Of a stretch of DNA of 64,000 nucleotides, positions 37,238 to 46,458 are shown piece by piece; position 1 is the stretch's first letter, and the number at the start of each line of letters is the position of its first letter. Made by a program: the position numbers and the translations under genes. This DNA comes from Micropruina glycogenica (GTDB lineage Bacteria; Actinomycetota; Actinomycetes; Propionibacteriales; Propionibacteriaceae). The DNA is taken from the NCBI RefSeq assembly GCF_900289045.1, contig NZ_LT985188.1, forward strand, positions 2,666,001 through 2,730,000, written 5' to 3'. The notes under the pieces were generated by a model. That model was given only the letters and a program-made list of their open reading frames with translations, was not told the origin of the DNA and did not search any database.

Positions 37238-38937
37238 CCTTGCCCGGCCGAATCCAGCCGAGCACCGGGCAAGCACTGGACTGCTACCTGGAACACATCG
37301 CCGATAGCAACGACCTCACCACGGCCGAACTGCTGAACCTGATCCGTTCCCGCAGCGGGGAACCCGCCCGGTACCTGACGCTGTGCCCCGGCGATCCGAC
37401 CCTGCAAGCGATCCACGCACTCACCGGCACGCCCATCCAGGTGCTGCACATCATGACGCTGGCCGGCCAGCAACACGACCAATGGAACTTCGACGATTTC
37501 GATCCGATGCGGCCCGGCGCGTTCCAGCGCATCACCAATCGCGGCTGGCTACGGACCCGCAACAGCCAACTCTGCCCCTCGTGCCTCGCGGACACAGGTC
37601 ACTGGCAACTCGGCTGGAGACTCCAAACCAGCACCTGCTGCACCATTCACCACAACTACCTGGCGACCGCCTGCCCCGCCTGCGGCAGACCGTTCCGGGA
37701 CCAGGCATCCACCCCGTTACGGACGGCCGGCATCGCACCCATCTGCGGCGCCGCGACGGCATCCGGCCGAGCCGCCCGATGTCACCAAGTCCTCACCACG
37801 ATCTTGACCGGTGCCGCCGCCGACGATGAACTCGACCGCCAGAGCCGCCACGACAGGGCCATCGGCGGCCAACCCATCACGGTCCTTGGCGACAGCGTGA
37901 CCGGCAGCCAATACCTTGCCGACAGCCGCAACCTCGCCGTGCTACTGCTGCACCTGGCACGACAACCAGCCACCGGGTCCGTCGCTACCCTGCCCACCTG
38001 GACGGCTGACGTGGCCGCCGTCGGCAAACAGCCGTGGGGCAAGGTGCCGCCAGACAGTGCGGTGGTGCGCTCAGCCGTCCTCACCGAAGCAGACCGCATT
38101 CTCACCGCAGCCGACCGTGACCAGGCTGCCGTCCGCTTCGCCGGCTGGATCGAGCGGGTACCACGCCGCAACGAAGGCACCGTCGCCTGGCTCGCCGACC
38201 GCACTCACCTGACACCCACCCTGTACGGCATCGTGAACAGCGCACAGAACCCGCGCCGCAGGCTGTCCCACCGGCTCGACCACGAACCACCGCTCATCGA
38301 CGACGCGCGATACATCCCCCAGCAGATCCCCGAGGAGCTGTACCAGGAACTGTTCGCAGACACCCTTCAGCTCCGGGCCGACGTGGGCCGCACGTTCATC
38401 AGTCTCTGCTTAGGACGAAGCCTGTCCACCATCACCACGTGGGCTGCGGCCGCCCACTCGCTCGGACTGTCGCCCGATTTCGGCCACCGCCTTCCAGCCC
38501 TCGCCAGCGCCGGTCTCCTGCTCAGCATCAGCGAACTCATCGCGCGCATCTCTGCCGCATCGGAGCGCCTCGCACGAGTGGATTACCGGGCCTGCGAGAC
38601 GTACGTGCGCAACCTCAGCACGACCTACCCCTGGTTCCTCGGCTGGTGCAGGACGCACAGGCCCGGAAGCCGGCCATCTTCCCAGCGTTATGCCGTTACC
38701 TGGCTCTGGGAACACGTCGCCCACGCGCACCTGATCACGAGCCCAGCCGCCATGACCACACCGAAGGCACGCGCCGGTTACCGCCAGTTCGCCGCGGGGC
38801 TGAACCGTGACCAGCGATTGGCGCTCTCGCGCGCGGGATCTGAAGTCGGTGTGCGCCTCGACGACGGCGCCGAGATCCGCACTGCGGTGATGGCGATCGA
38901 CACGGGCAACAGAGACTCCGGGCTACCGGGCTGCTGA
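37234..38937 (+). CDS. tniQ: TniQ/TnsD-family target-selection protein 2 (E2)
   Basis: 567 residues from ATG 37234; a longer frame starting at 37096 overlaps tniQ1 and is rejected. Zinc-type cysteines are in CPSCLADTG, CC and CPACGRPFRD. It shares long conserved stretches with E1 TniQ2, for example NPRRRLSH and DHEPPLID, and is ~30 residues longer at the end. It is the last gene of the operon; no WhiB gene follows, and only 64 nt separate it from the convergent hsdR. Confidence 0.85.
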   Translation: MTLPGRIQPSTGQALDCYLEHIADSNDLTTAELLNLIRSRSGEPARYLTLCPGDPTLQAIHALTGTPIQVLHIMTLAGQQHDQWNFDDFDPMRPGAFQRITNRGWLRTRNSQLCPSCLADTGHWQLGWRLQTSTCCTIHHNYLATACPACGRPFRDQASTPLRTAGIAPICGAATASGRAARCHQVLTTILTGAAADDELDRQSRHDRAIGGQPITVLGDSVTGSQYLADSRNLAVLLLHLARQPATGSVATLPTWTADVAAVGKQPWGKVPPDSAVVRSAVLTEADRILTAADRDQAAVRFAGWIERVPRRNEGTVAWLADRTHLTPTLYGIVNSAQNPRRRLSHRLDHEPPLIDDARYIPQQIPEELYQELFADTLQLRADVGRTFISLCLGRSLSTITTWAAAAHSLGLSPDFGHRLPALASAGLLLSISELIARISAASERLARVDYRACETYVRNLSTTYPWFLGWCRTHRPGSRPSSQRYAVTWLWEHVAHAHLITSPAAMTTPKARAGYRQFAAGLNRDQRLALSRAGSEVGVRLDDGAEIRTAVMAIDTGNRDSGLPGC

Positions 38938-39001
38938 TCCTGCCGGGCTGGTCAGTCCGGACGAACGGCCGGCGGGGCTGCGGGTGGCGTCGACGAACCC
39001 A

Positions 39002-41932
39002 CTAGTAGTACTCGCGGACGTAGCCAAGTGCCTTCTCGAAGACGTCGTTGTCGCGGATCTTGAACTGGACGTAGAGCGTCTTGCGTAGGGCTTGGCGCAC
39101 CTCTTGATCGCCGGCGATGGTGGATTGCCAGCCTTCGAAGCGGACTGCCCGGACGACTTCGTCGATGCGGCTGACGATGTTCTCGACGATGATCGGCGTG
39201 TCGTTCCCCTTCAGCGCCTCGAACAGCTCTGTGAGGGCGGCCATGCCTTGCTCCTCACGTGGAACCTCGTTGACGGCCTTCTCGGCTGCAACGGTGTCGC
39301 GGGCCAGCTCGAGCAGTTCACGTAGGAAGTCGAGGCTGGACTGTTGGATGTCGGCGTACTTCTCTCGCAGCGCATTCAGTCGCGTGCCGAGTTCGATGAA
39401 GACCGGGTTGTTCAGGTGGCGGGCGATACGTGCGGTGATCTGCTTCTCGATCTCTTCGATGGGGATGTCGGACCGCTTGCCCGTCATCAGGTCCTGGATG
39501 GTCTGCGCGTCAAGAATGATGGTCTCGTCGCCTTGCGGGATCTCTACCTGTACGTGTTGGTTGATCAAGTCGATCGTCTTCGCCCCGAGCGCATGCCAGA
39601 CGAGCCGGCCACTGATATCCGAGGGACGCACCGACTCGTACACATCAGTCAGCCAGCGGTAGTCGTCGCGGAACGCCGCCAGCATCGGATCGGGACTGAC
39701 CGCCTCCCATAACTGGCCGACGATGCTGTAGGACAGTCCGAACTCGTCCCGTACGGTGTCGTCGGCGATCGCAGACTGGGCTTGGACCAGACCTTCGTAG
39801 CCGCCCACAGTCCGGTCGACACCAGGAAAGAACGCCAGCGCCGCGGCCATGGCCGGCGCCAGCTGTGCTTTCAGCTCGGCGATGTTGGAGACCACCTGTT
39901 GCACGGACTGCTCATCGAAGTTCAGCGATTTGGCCACGTCGTCGAAGATGCCCAGATAGTCGACGATCAGCCCATGGGTCTTCGCCGGTGGGAAGACCCG
40001 GTTGGTGCGGGTGATCGCCTGCAGCAGGGTGTGCTCTTTGAGCGGCTTGTCGAGGTACTGGCAGTACAGGATCGGCGCGTCAAAGCCGGTGAGCAGCTTG
40101 GCGGTCACGATGATGATCTGCAGCGGGTCGGCCGGATCGTTGAACCGTGCCAGGACCTGCTCCAGTTCGTCGGCACCCGGCGTCCACTTCGCCCACGAGG
40201 CGGGATCGCTGCGGGACTTCGACATGACGATCGTGGACGCGTCCGCGCCCAGGTACCTGTCGAACTCGGCCTTGTACGCGACACAGGACGCCTTGTCGTA
40301 GGCCACCACCTGCGCCTTCAGGCCCTGGGGCTCGACCTTGGCCCGGAAGTGTTCCGCGATGTCGGCGGCGATCTTCGCGATCCGGGTCGGGGTTTTGATC
40401 AGCACCTCGATCGAGGCGGCCTTCTGCGACAGCGTGATCTTGTCGGCCTCGGTGAGCCGCTCCTCGACGGCGAGTTCATCGAAGGCGGCGTCGATCGACT
40501 CCTGATCGATGTGCAACTCCGACAGCCGAGGTTCGAAGTGCAGCGGCAGCGTCGCGCCATCGCGGATCGAGTCCTGGAACGTGTAGCGGGACAAGTAGCC
40601 GCCGGCGTCCTGATCGGAGCCGAACCACATGAAAGTGTTGCGGTCACGCTTGTTGATCGGGGTGCCGGTCAGGCCGAACAGGAACGCGTTCGGCAGGGCC
40701 TGGCGCATCAGTCGGCCGTAGTCGCCTTCCTGGGACCGGTGGGCTTCGTCGACCATGGCGATGATGTTGTGCCGGTCATCCAGCAGTCCCGGTGACTCGG
40801 CGAACTTGTGGATCGTGGTGATGATGATCTTGCGTGCACCCTGACTCAGCAGCGTGTGCAGTTGGGCGCGGGACTCCGCCGAGACGAGGCCCGGCACGTC
40901 GGCGGCGTTGAAGGTGCCGGTGATCTGGGTGTCGAGGTCGATCCGGTCGACCACGATCAGAATGGTCGGGTTCGTCAGGGCGGCGTTGGCCCGCAGCTTC
41001 AGCGCGGTGAACACCATCAGCAGTGACTTGCCAGAGCCCTGGAAGTGCCAGATCAGGCCTTGCTTGGCGGTGCCGCGCAGCACACGGTCGACGATCAGGT
41101 TGGTCGCCTGGAACTGCTGGAAGCGGGCAATGATCTTGATCTTGCGATGCTTCGAGTCGGTGGCGTAGATGGTGAAGAACCGCAGGAAGTCCAGCAGCGC
41201 GGACGGGGTGAGCACTCCGGTCACAGCATCGGCCACAGCGGTGAGCCCGACCTTCGCCGGAGCGTCGGGGTCGCTGGTTTCCTCCCGCCACGGACCCCAC
41301 AACTCCACCGGCATGCCGACGGTTCCGTATCGGAAGTCCTTGCCCTCGGTGGCGAAACTCAACACGTTGGGGACGAAGAACGACGGAACGCTCTGCTCGT
41401 AGTCCTCATGGATCTGCGCCGCCGCATCGATCCACGAATAAGCCGAGCGGATCGGTGTTTTGGCTTCCCCCACCACCAGCGGGAACCCGTTGCACCACAG
41501 CACCAGGTCGAACCGCTTCTCTACCCGGCCCGCGGTCATCGTCACCTCCGTCGAGACGATCCACTGATTGGCGGAGCTGTCAGCGTCGAAGTCGATCAGC
41601 CGGACGGTGGTGTGCTCGCCGTTCGGACCGAACGGCATGGACTTCTGCCCAGTCAGCCAGGCCATGAACTCCTCATTGGCCACCACCGGATGCGGCGTGG
41701 TGCGCGCCGACAGAAGAATCGCCCGAAGCTGGTAGATGACCTCGTCGGCCTTGGCCGGATTGGCCTCAATCTCAGGGTTCAGCCGGACAAGCGCCGCCTT
41801 GACCTGTGCTTCGAGCAGCACCTCGTCGGTGCGCCTCGGCAGCTGGCTACCTGCAACGAACGGAACGTGGATCGACGCCACCAGATCGCGGACGTAGTCC
41901 CGCACCGAGTTCGCCTCGTTGAACTGGGCCAT
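39002..41932 (-). CDS. hsdR: Type I restriction enzyme, R subunit
   Basis: 976 residues, the ATP-driven translocase and nuclease of a type I system. An N-terminal nuclease domain shows RFDLVLWCNGFPLVVGEAKTP (PD-(D/E)xK type). The helicase part has GSGKSL (motif I), DEAHRS (motif II) and LTGTP (motif III); the C-terminal region is helical. It is last in the operon and its ATG overlaps the hsdS stop (TAATG). The frame is intact. Confidence 0.95.
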   Translation of the reverse strand: MAQFNEANSVRDYVRDLVASIHVPFVAGSQLPRRTDEVLLEAQVKAALVRLNPEIEANPAKADEVIYQLRAILLSARTTPHPVVANEEFMAWLTGQKSMPFGPNGEHTTVRLIDFDADSSANQWIVSTEVTMTAGRVEKRFDLVLWCNGFPLVVGEAKTPIRSAYSWIDAAAQIHEDYEQSVPSFFVPNVLSFATEGKDFRYGTVGMPVELWGPWREETSDPDAPAKVGLTAVADAVTGVLTPSALLDFLRFFTIYATDSKHRKIKIIARFQQFQATNLIVDRVLRGTAKQGLIWHFQGSGKSLLMVFTALKLRANAALTNPTILIVVDRIDLDTQITGTFNAADVPGLVSAESRAQLHTLLSQGARKIIITTIHKFAESPGLLDDRHNIIAMVDEAHRSQEGDYGRLMRQALPNAFLFGLTGTPINKRDRNTFMWFGSDQDAGGYLSRYTFQDSIRDGATLPLHFEPRLSELHIDQESIDAAFDELAVEERLTEADKITLSQKAASIEVLIKTPTRIAKIAADIAEHFRAKVEPQGLKAQVVAYDKASCVAYKAEFDRYLGADASTIVMSKSRSDPASWAKWTPGADELEQVLARFNDPADPLQIIIVTAKLLTGFDAPILYCQYLDKPLKEHTLLQAITRTNRVFPPAKTHGLIVDYLGIFDDVAKSLNFDEQSVQQVVSNIAELKAQLAPAMAAALAFFPGVDRTVGGYEGLVQAQSAIADDTVRDEFGLSYSIVGQLWEAVSPDPMLAAFRDDYRWLTDVYESVRPSDISGRLVWHALGAKTIDLINQHVQVEIPQGDETIILDAQTIQDLMTGKRSDIPIEEIEKQITARIARHLNNPVFIELGTRLNALREKYADIQQSSLDFLRELLELARDTVAAEKAVNEVPREEQGMAALTELFEALKGNDTPIIVENIVSRIDEVVRAVRFEGWQSTIAGDQEVRQALRKTLYVQFKIRDNDVFEKALGYVREYY

Positions 41933-43098
41933 TAGCGACCTCCGAAGATGAGATTGAGGAGGTCACGCTTAAGGAGGCTCGCCGCCTCCGCACGCCGAGC
42001 CAGAAGTGGGCTGACAGCGCTCGCGCGATCAATCTCTCGGACCATACTCTGTTGCGACACGAGATCCGGAACCGGAAGATTCAGTGTTCGAAGCTCGGAG
42101 CCCGCGATGCCCGAAACCGGGCCTCTACGAACAATCTGCGACATGACATTCCGACCGCTTTCGCTGCGGAAGAAGTGCAGGACGTAATGAGGGTCGGCGG
42201 CTTCAACGCTCACCCTGCTCCGAATCACAGACGATTCGAAAGTGTGCGGCTCGCTTAAGTCGGGCACTAGGCAACACGCACCGGCGCCCTCGAACACGAT
42301 CGATCGCCTTGCAAAGAGCAGGTCCCCGGCGCCCAACAGGAAGTGGTCGCCCGGATGCACGACTCGCTCGTAGTCAGAGGTCGTGTCGATCACCTCACCA
42401 CGGAACATCTCTCCCATGTTGACCATGGGGACGGTTCCCGCGCGTTCGCTCTTCTTCAGCGTGACGCCATTTTGCGAAGGGATGCTGCAGAGGGACTCAA
42501 ACAGGACGCGTGGGGCATCCACGGTTCTGAACAGTTCGTCGCGCGTCACCGAGCGAACCTGCTCCAGAGATTGCGACACCTCGCCGATGGCTCGGCGCTC
42601 TTGCTCACCGGCCCAGAGCAAGTGGGCGATGCGCTGCTGCTCGTCCAGCGGCGGGAGGTCGAACTCCTGCACCCTCAGATCGCGCCAGTTGACCGTCGGG
42701 GAGAGTGAGCCGACTGAGATGGCTATGGCACGGTCGAGGAAGTAGTCGCTGGAGAGGAAGACTGGCAGGAAGTCGGGCGCCATCTTCCCGGGTCGTGCCC
42801 TCAACACGAGAGCGTGTGCCGAACAGATGCCCTCGAACTCGGCTCGGGCAACCTTCTTCTGGTAGGCGCGGCGTCGGCCGAAGATCACGTCTCCCGGCTG
42901 GAACCGCAGCTTCTGTGCCTCGACTTTGTCGGGGCTGTCCCAGCGCTGCACTGTCATGACGCCCGGATCGAGATGCTCCAGGCCCACATAGCGGTCAACG
43001 CCGGCGGTCGATGGGTCGTCTACCCGATCGGTGATGCTGTCGATGACGTCGCCGAAGGGGATCTTGGCCCAGCGGGACTTGTCGAGGTTGAGGCTCAT
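41932..43098 (-). CDS. hsdS: Type I restriction enzyme, specificity subunit
   Basis: 388 residues from ATG 43098, which overlaps the hsdM stop by ATGA; a longer upstream frame lies inside hsdM. Two target-recognition halves are visible. The first (residues 10-190) has the usual ending VNWRDLRVQEFDLPPLDEQQRI. The second, about 200-380, ends ELRTLNLPVPDLVSQQSMV. The recognition sequence cannot be predicted. Confidence 0.92.
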   Translation of the reverse strand: MSLNLDKSRWAKIPFGDVIDSITDRVDDPSTAGVDRYVGLEHLDPGVMTVQRWDSPDKVEAQKLRFQPGDVIFGRRRAYQKKVARAEFEGICSAHALVLRARPGKMAPDFLPVFLSSDYFLDRAIAISVGSLSPTVNWRDLRVQEFDLPPLDEQQRIAHLLWAGEQERRAIGEVSQSLEQVRSVTRDELFRTVDAPRVLFESLCSIPSQNGVTLKKSERAGTVPMVNMGEMFRGEVIDTTSDYERVVHPGDHFLLGAGDLLFARRSIVFEGAGACCLVPDLSEPHTFESSVIRSRVSVEAADPHYVLHFFRSESGRNVMSQIVRRGPVSGIAGSELRTLNLPVPDLVSQQSMVREIDRASAVSPLLARRAEAASLLKRDLLNLIFGGR

Positions 43099-44588
43099 GC
43101 CTGCACCTCCTGGCAGAGAAGCGTCAGCACGTCGGCGATGGCTGCATCGGAGGCTGCGGCGGCTTCGCGCCATTCGGCGAGCGCGGTGTCCACATCGGTG
43201 GCGTCATCGTCAGCCACGCCGGCATTGCTGTCCACATACAGCGGAATGGCCAGGCTGTAGCCCTTGGCGGCGATGTCGGCCGTGCTGGCAATAGCAGCGA
43301 AGCCATCGTCACTTGCGAACTTCCGGTAGGCGTCCAGGATCTTGGCCTGATGACCCTCCCGCAGGAACGATTGCGCCTGCTCGCGGGCGACCTCGTTGAC
43401 CGCGTTGATGAAGAGCACGCGGCCGCGGTGCCCGGCGGACTTGTGGGCGCGCAGGGTGACCACGACGGCTTCCATGGGGCTGTTGTAGAACAGTCCGGCG
43501 CCCAGCCCGAGAACGCACTCGATCAGGTCGGACTTCACTAGCGCTTCACGCAGCGCGGCTTCCTCACGGCGGAACAGCACCCCGTGCGGGAAGAGGATCG
43601 CGGCGCGTCCAGCGCGCGGGTCGAGGCTGGCGGCGATGTGCTGAAAGAAGGCGTAGTCGGCGCGTCCTTGCGGCGGAACACCCCACAGGTTGCGGCCGTA
43701 GGGATCTTTGGCGAAGGCGTCCCTGTTCCAAGCTTTGATGGAGTAGGGCGGGTTGGCAAGCACCACGTCGAACCGCTGCAGGCCGCCGCGGGCGTTGAGG
43801 AAGGCGGGTCGGGCGAGGGTGTCGCCGTGGGCGATGTGGCCGTCGGTGATGCCGTGCAGGAACAGGTTCATCCGGGCGATGGCCGAGGTGCCGTAGTTCA
43901 GTTCCTGGCCGTAGAGGCGCAGGTTGCGCCATTCCTTGCCTTGGCGTTTCACTTCGGCTGCGGTGGAGATGAGCATGCCGCCGGTGCCGCAGGTCGGGTC
44001 GTACACCGATTCGCCGGGTTGGGGCTGCAGCATCAGGGTCATCATGTGCACCAGGGTGCGGTTGGTGTAGAACTCCTGGGCGGTGTGGCCGGAGTCGTCG
44101 GCGAACTTCTTGATCAGGTACTCGTAGCCGTTGCCGAGTTCGTCCTCGGGCAGGTTGGCGATCGACAGGGTGCGGGTGGAGAAGTGCTCGATCAGATCGG
44201 CCAGGGTCGCGTCGGGCAGCAGGTTCTTTTTGCCCCAGTCGCCGTCGCCGAACACGCCGGGCAGGGTGTCGGGGTTGGCTGACTCGATGCCGCGCATGGC
44301 CTTGAGCACGGCCGTGCCGATGTTCTCCGTAACCGACCTGATGTCTTTCCAGTGGCAGCCGGCGGGGATGGCGAAGCGGTGGTTCTCCGGTAGGTCGGCC
44401 AGCTCGTCGTCGTCGTAGATGGCGAGCGCTGCGGCGTGTTCCTCGTCGTAGACGTCGGAGATTCGTTTCAGGAAGACCAGCGGGAAGATGTATTGCTTGT
44501 AGTCGCCGGCGTCGATGAGGCCGCGCAGCACCACGGCGGCGCCCCACAGGTAGGACTCCAGTTCTCGTTGGGTGATCCGGCTGTTCAT
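43095..44588 (-). CDS. hsdM: Type I methyltransferase subunit, second copy
   Basis: 497 residues from ATG 44588. The N-terminal HsdM helical domain reads QRELESYLWGAAVVLRGLIDAGDYK. AdoMet site: VYDPTCGTGGML. Catalytic motif: LANPPYS, for N6-adenine methylation. It overlaps the upstream hsdM by ATGA. The two HsdM proteins are clearly related but far from identical, so this is not a fresh duplication. Confidence 0.92.
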   Translation of the reverse strand: MNSRITQRELESYLWGAAVVLRGLIDAGDYKQYIFPLVFLKRISDVYDEEHAAALAIYDDDELADLPENHRFAIPAGCHWKDIRSVTENIGTAVLKAMRGIESANPDTLPGVFGDGDWGKKNLLPDATLADLIEHFSTRTLSIANLPEDELGNGYEYLIKKFADDSGHTAQEFYTNRTLVHMMTLMLQPQPGESVYDPTCGTGGMLISTAAEVKRQGKEWRNLRLYGQELNYGTSAIARMNLFLHGITDGHIAHGDTLARPAFLNARGGLQRFDVVLANPPYSIKAWNRDAFAKDPYGRNLWGVPPQGRADYAFFQHIAASLDPRAGRAAILFPHGVLFRREEAALREALVKSDLIECVLGLGAGLFYNSPMEAVVVTLRAHKSAGHRGRVLFINAVNEVAREQAQSFLREGHQAKILDAYRKFASDDGFAAIASTADIAAKGYSLAIPLYVDSNAGVADDDATDVDTALAEWREAAAASDAAIADVLTLLCQEVQA

Positions 44589-46120
44589 GCGTGCAATCCC
44601 CACTTCGCCAGTTCGGCTTCCAGCGCTGCCCGGGTCTGGGTGGCGTGGGCGTGCGCGGCTTCGAGGTTGACGAGCGCGTCGGCGAGGGTGAGCTGCTCGC
44701 CGCTCTGTACCGGGGCGACGTACAGCGGGATGTTCAGGTTGTAGTCGTTCGCTTCGATCTCGGCCTGCCTGGCGACGTGGGCCAAGTCGTCGACGTCCTG
44801 GTAGCGCTGGTAGGCGGCCAGCAGCTCGTTGGCGTGCTCCGGCTGGAGGGTGTTCTGGTTGCGTCCGCGTTTGAACAGCTTCTCGCCGTTGATGAACAAG
44901 ACCGTGCCTTGGCGCTCTGCCGGTTTGGTCTGTCGCAGGATGAGCACGCAGGCTGCCAGGCCGGTGCCGTAGAACAGGTTGGGCGCCAGGCCGATCACGG
45001 CCTCGATCAGATCGGTCTGCAACACCTGCTTGCGGATGCGTCCCTCCGCGCCTTGGCGGAACAGGGCACCCTGGGGCAGCACCACGGCCACTCGCCCGGT
45101 GCTGGGTCGGGCGGAGGCGATCATGTGTTGTACCCAGGCCCAGTCGGCGTAGCCCTTGGGCGGCACGCCGCCGAGTTGGTTGCGTCCCCACCGGTCGCTC
45201 GCCCATTCGGGCTCGCCCCAGTTCTTCAGCGAGAACGGTGGATTGGCCACAACACAGTCGAACTTGGCGAGATGGTTTCCGGAGTAGAAGGCGGGGTTGC
45301 GCAGGGTGTCCTCACGGACGATCTTGAAGTCTTCCACCCCGTGCAGGAGCAGGTTCATTCGGGCGATCGCTGAGGTGGCCAATACCTTCTCCTGGCCATA
45401 CAGCTTGCCCCACAGGAGCTTGGGGCTGCCGCCGGCCGCCCTGACGTGCTCGATGACCTCGATCAGCATGCCGCCGGTGCCGCAGGCGGGGTCGTAGACG
45501 GACTCGCCCTCGTGCGGGTCGAGGATGTTGATCAGCAGCCCGACGATGGAGCGCGGGGTGTAGTACTCCCCGGCCTTCTTGTTCGACTGGTCGGCGAACC
45601 GCTTGATCAGGTATTCGTAGGCGTTGCCGAACACGTCCGGGGCGACGCTGGCGTTGCTAAGTGTCTTGGTTGAGAAGTGTTCGATCAGGTCGGCGAGTTT
45701 CCGGTCGGGCAGTTTGTCCTTGTTTGTCCAGCTGGCGCTGCCGAAGATGCCGTAGAGGGTGTCGGGGTTGGCTGTCTCGATGGCCCGGAACGCGGTCTGC
45801 AGTGCGGTACCGATGTTCTCGGTCCGGTTGCGGACATCGCCCCACAGGTGGCCGTCAGGGATCGCGAACCGGTGATTTTCGGCGAATGCCGCGTACTCGT
45901 AGTCGCCGCCGGACTCGTCAAGCGCCCTAATGAATTCCTCGGTGTAGACGTCGCTGATCCGCTTGAAGAACATCAGGGGAAAGATGTAGGCCTTGAAGTC
46001 TGCCTGGTCGATACTGCCGCGCAACAGGTCCGCCGCGCGGGCCAGATAATGCTCCAGCTCGGGCAACGTGAGAGTCGAGGCCGCACCATGCTCAGAGCTC
46101 TTGTCCGGGGTGAGCGTCAC
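44585..46120 (-). CDS. hsdM: Type I methyltransferase subunit, first copy
   Basis: ~511 residues from a GTG at 46120, chosen because the HsdM domain begins shortly after (LTLPELEHYLARAADLLRG). The frame is open back to 46462, but that part does not look like HsdM. AdoMet site: VYDPACGTGGML. Catalytic motif: VANPPFS. With the second HsdM, HsdS and HsdR it makes a four-gene operon. Two M genes with one S gene could give a mixed M1-M2-S methyltransferase. Confidence 0.9.
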   Translation of the reverse strand: MTLTPDKSSEHGAASTLTLPELEHYLARAADLLRGSIDQADFKAYIFPLMFFKRISDVYTEEFIRALDESGGDYEYAAFAENHRFAIPDGHLWGDVRNRTENIGTALQTAFRAIETANPDTLYGIFGSASWTNKDKLPDRKLADLIEHFSTKTLSNASVAPDVFGNAYEYLIKRFADQSNKKAGEYYTPRSIVGLLINILDPHEGESVYDPACGTGGMLIEVIEHVRAAGGSPKLLWGKLYGQEKVLATSAIARMNLLLHGVEDFKIVREDTLRNPAFYSGNHLAKFDCVVANPPFSLKNWGEPEWASDRWGRNQLGGVPPKGYADWAWVQHMIASARPSTGRVAVVLPQGALFRQGAEGRIRKQVLQTDLIEAVIGLAPNLFYGTGLAACVLILRQTKPAERQGTVLFINGEKLFKRGRNQNTLQPEHANELLAAYQRYQDVDDLAHVARQAEIEANDYNLNIPLYVAPVQSGEQLTLADALVNLEAAHAHATQTRAALEAELAKWGLHA

Positions 46121-46458
46121 GGTGGTGGAAAGCCTCTCTGCTGCCGACCCCTCCGAGTTGGCCGGAGGCGAACTTGCCGACCTCAGGCTAACGCGAAACC
46201 CAGTCGCGAAGGCGGCTCGACCCAACAGGCGGCGACCTGATGACAGGGACGAGGGATACTCGCCCAAGATCAAGCTCAGGCGGGGGGCTGTCCTCACCCC
46301 AACGGACGCTGCGCTGACATCATTGGGTGACAGACGGTTGCTCAGGCCGCACACGCTAAGAACTCGGATGAGGTGTCGGCTGCAGCGGACCGCCTTGTCG
46401 TAGATAGCCGAGCGGGTTACTACTTGAGAGGCAACGGCTCCAACGGTAGTGATCTGGT
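46121..46458. other. Region upstream of the restriction operon
   Basis: 338 bp between the ATPase stop and the first hsdM start. The hsdM frame runs through most of it, but the translation is Ser/Arg-rich without HsdM features. I see no separate gene and take it as promoter and leader. Confidence 0.5.
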
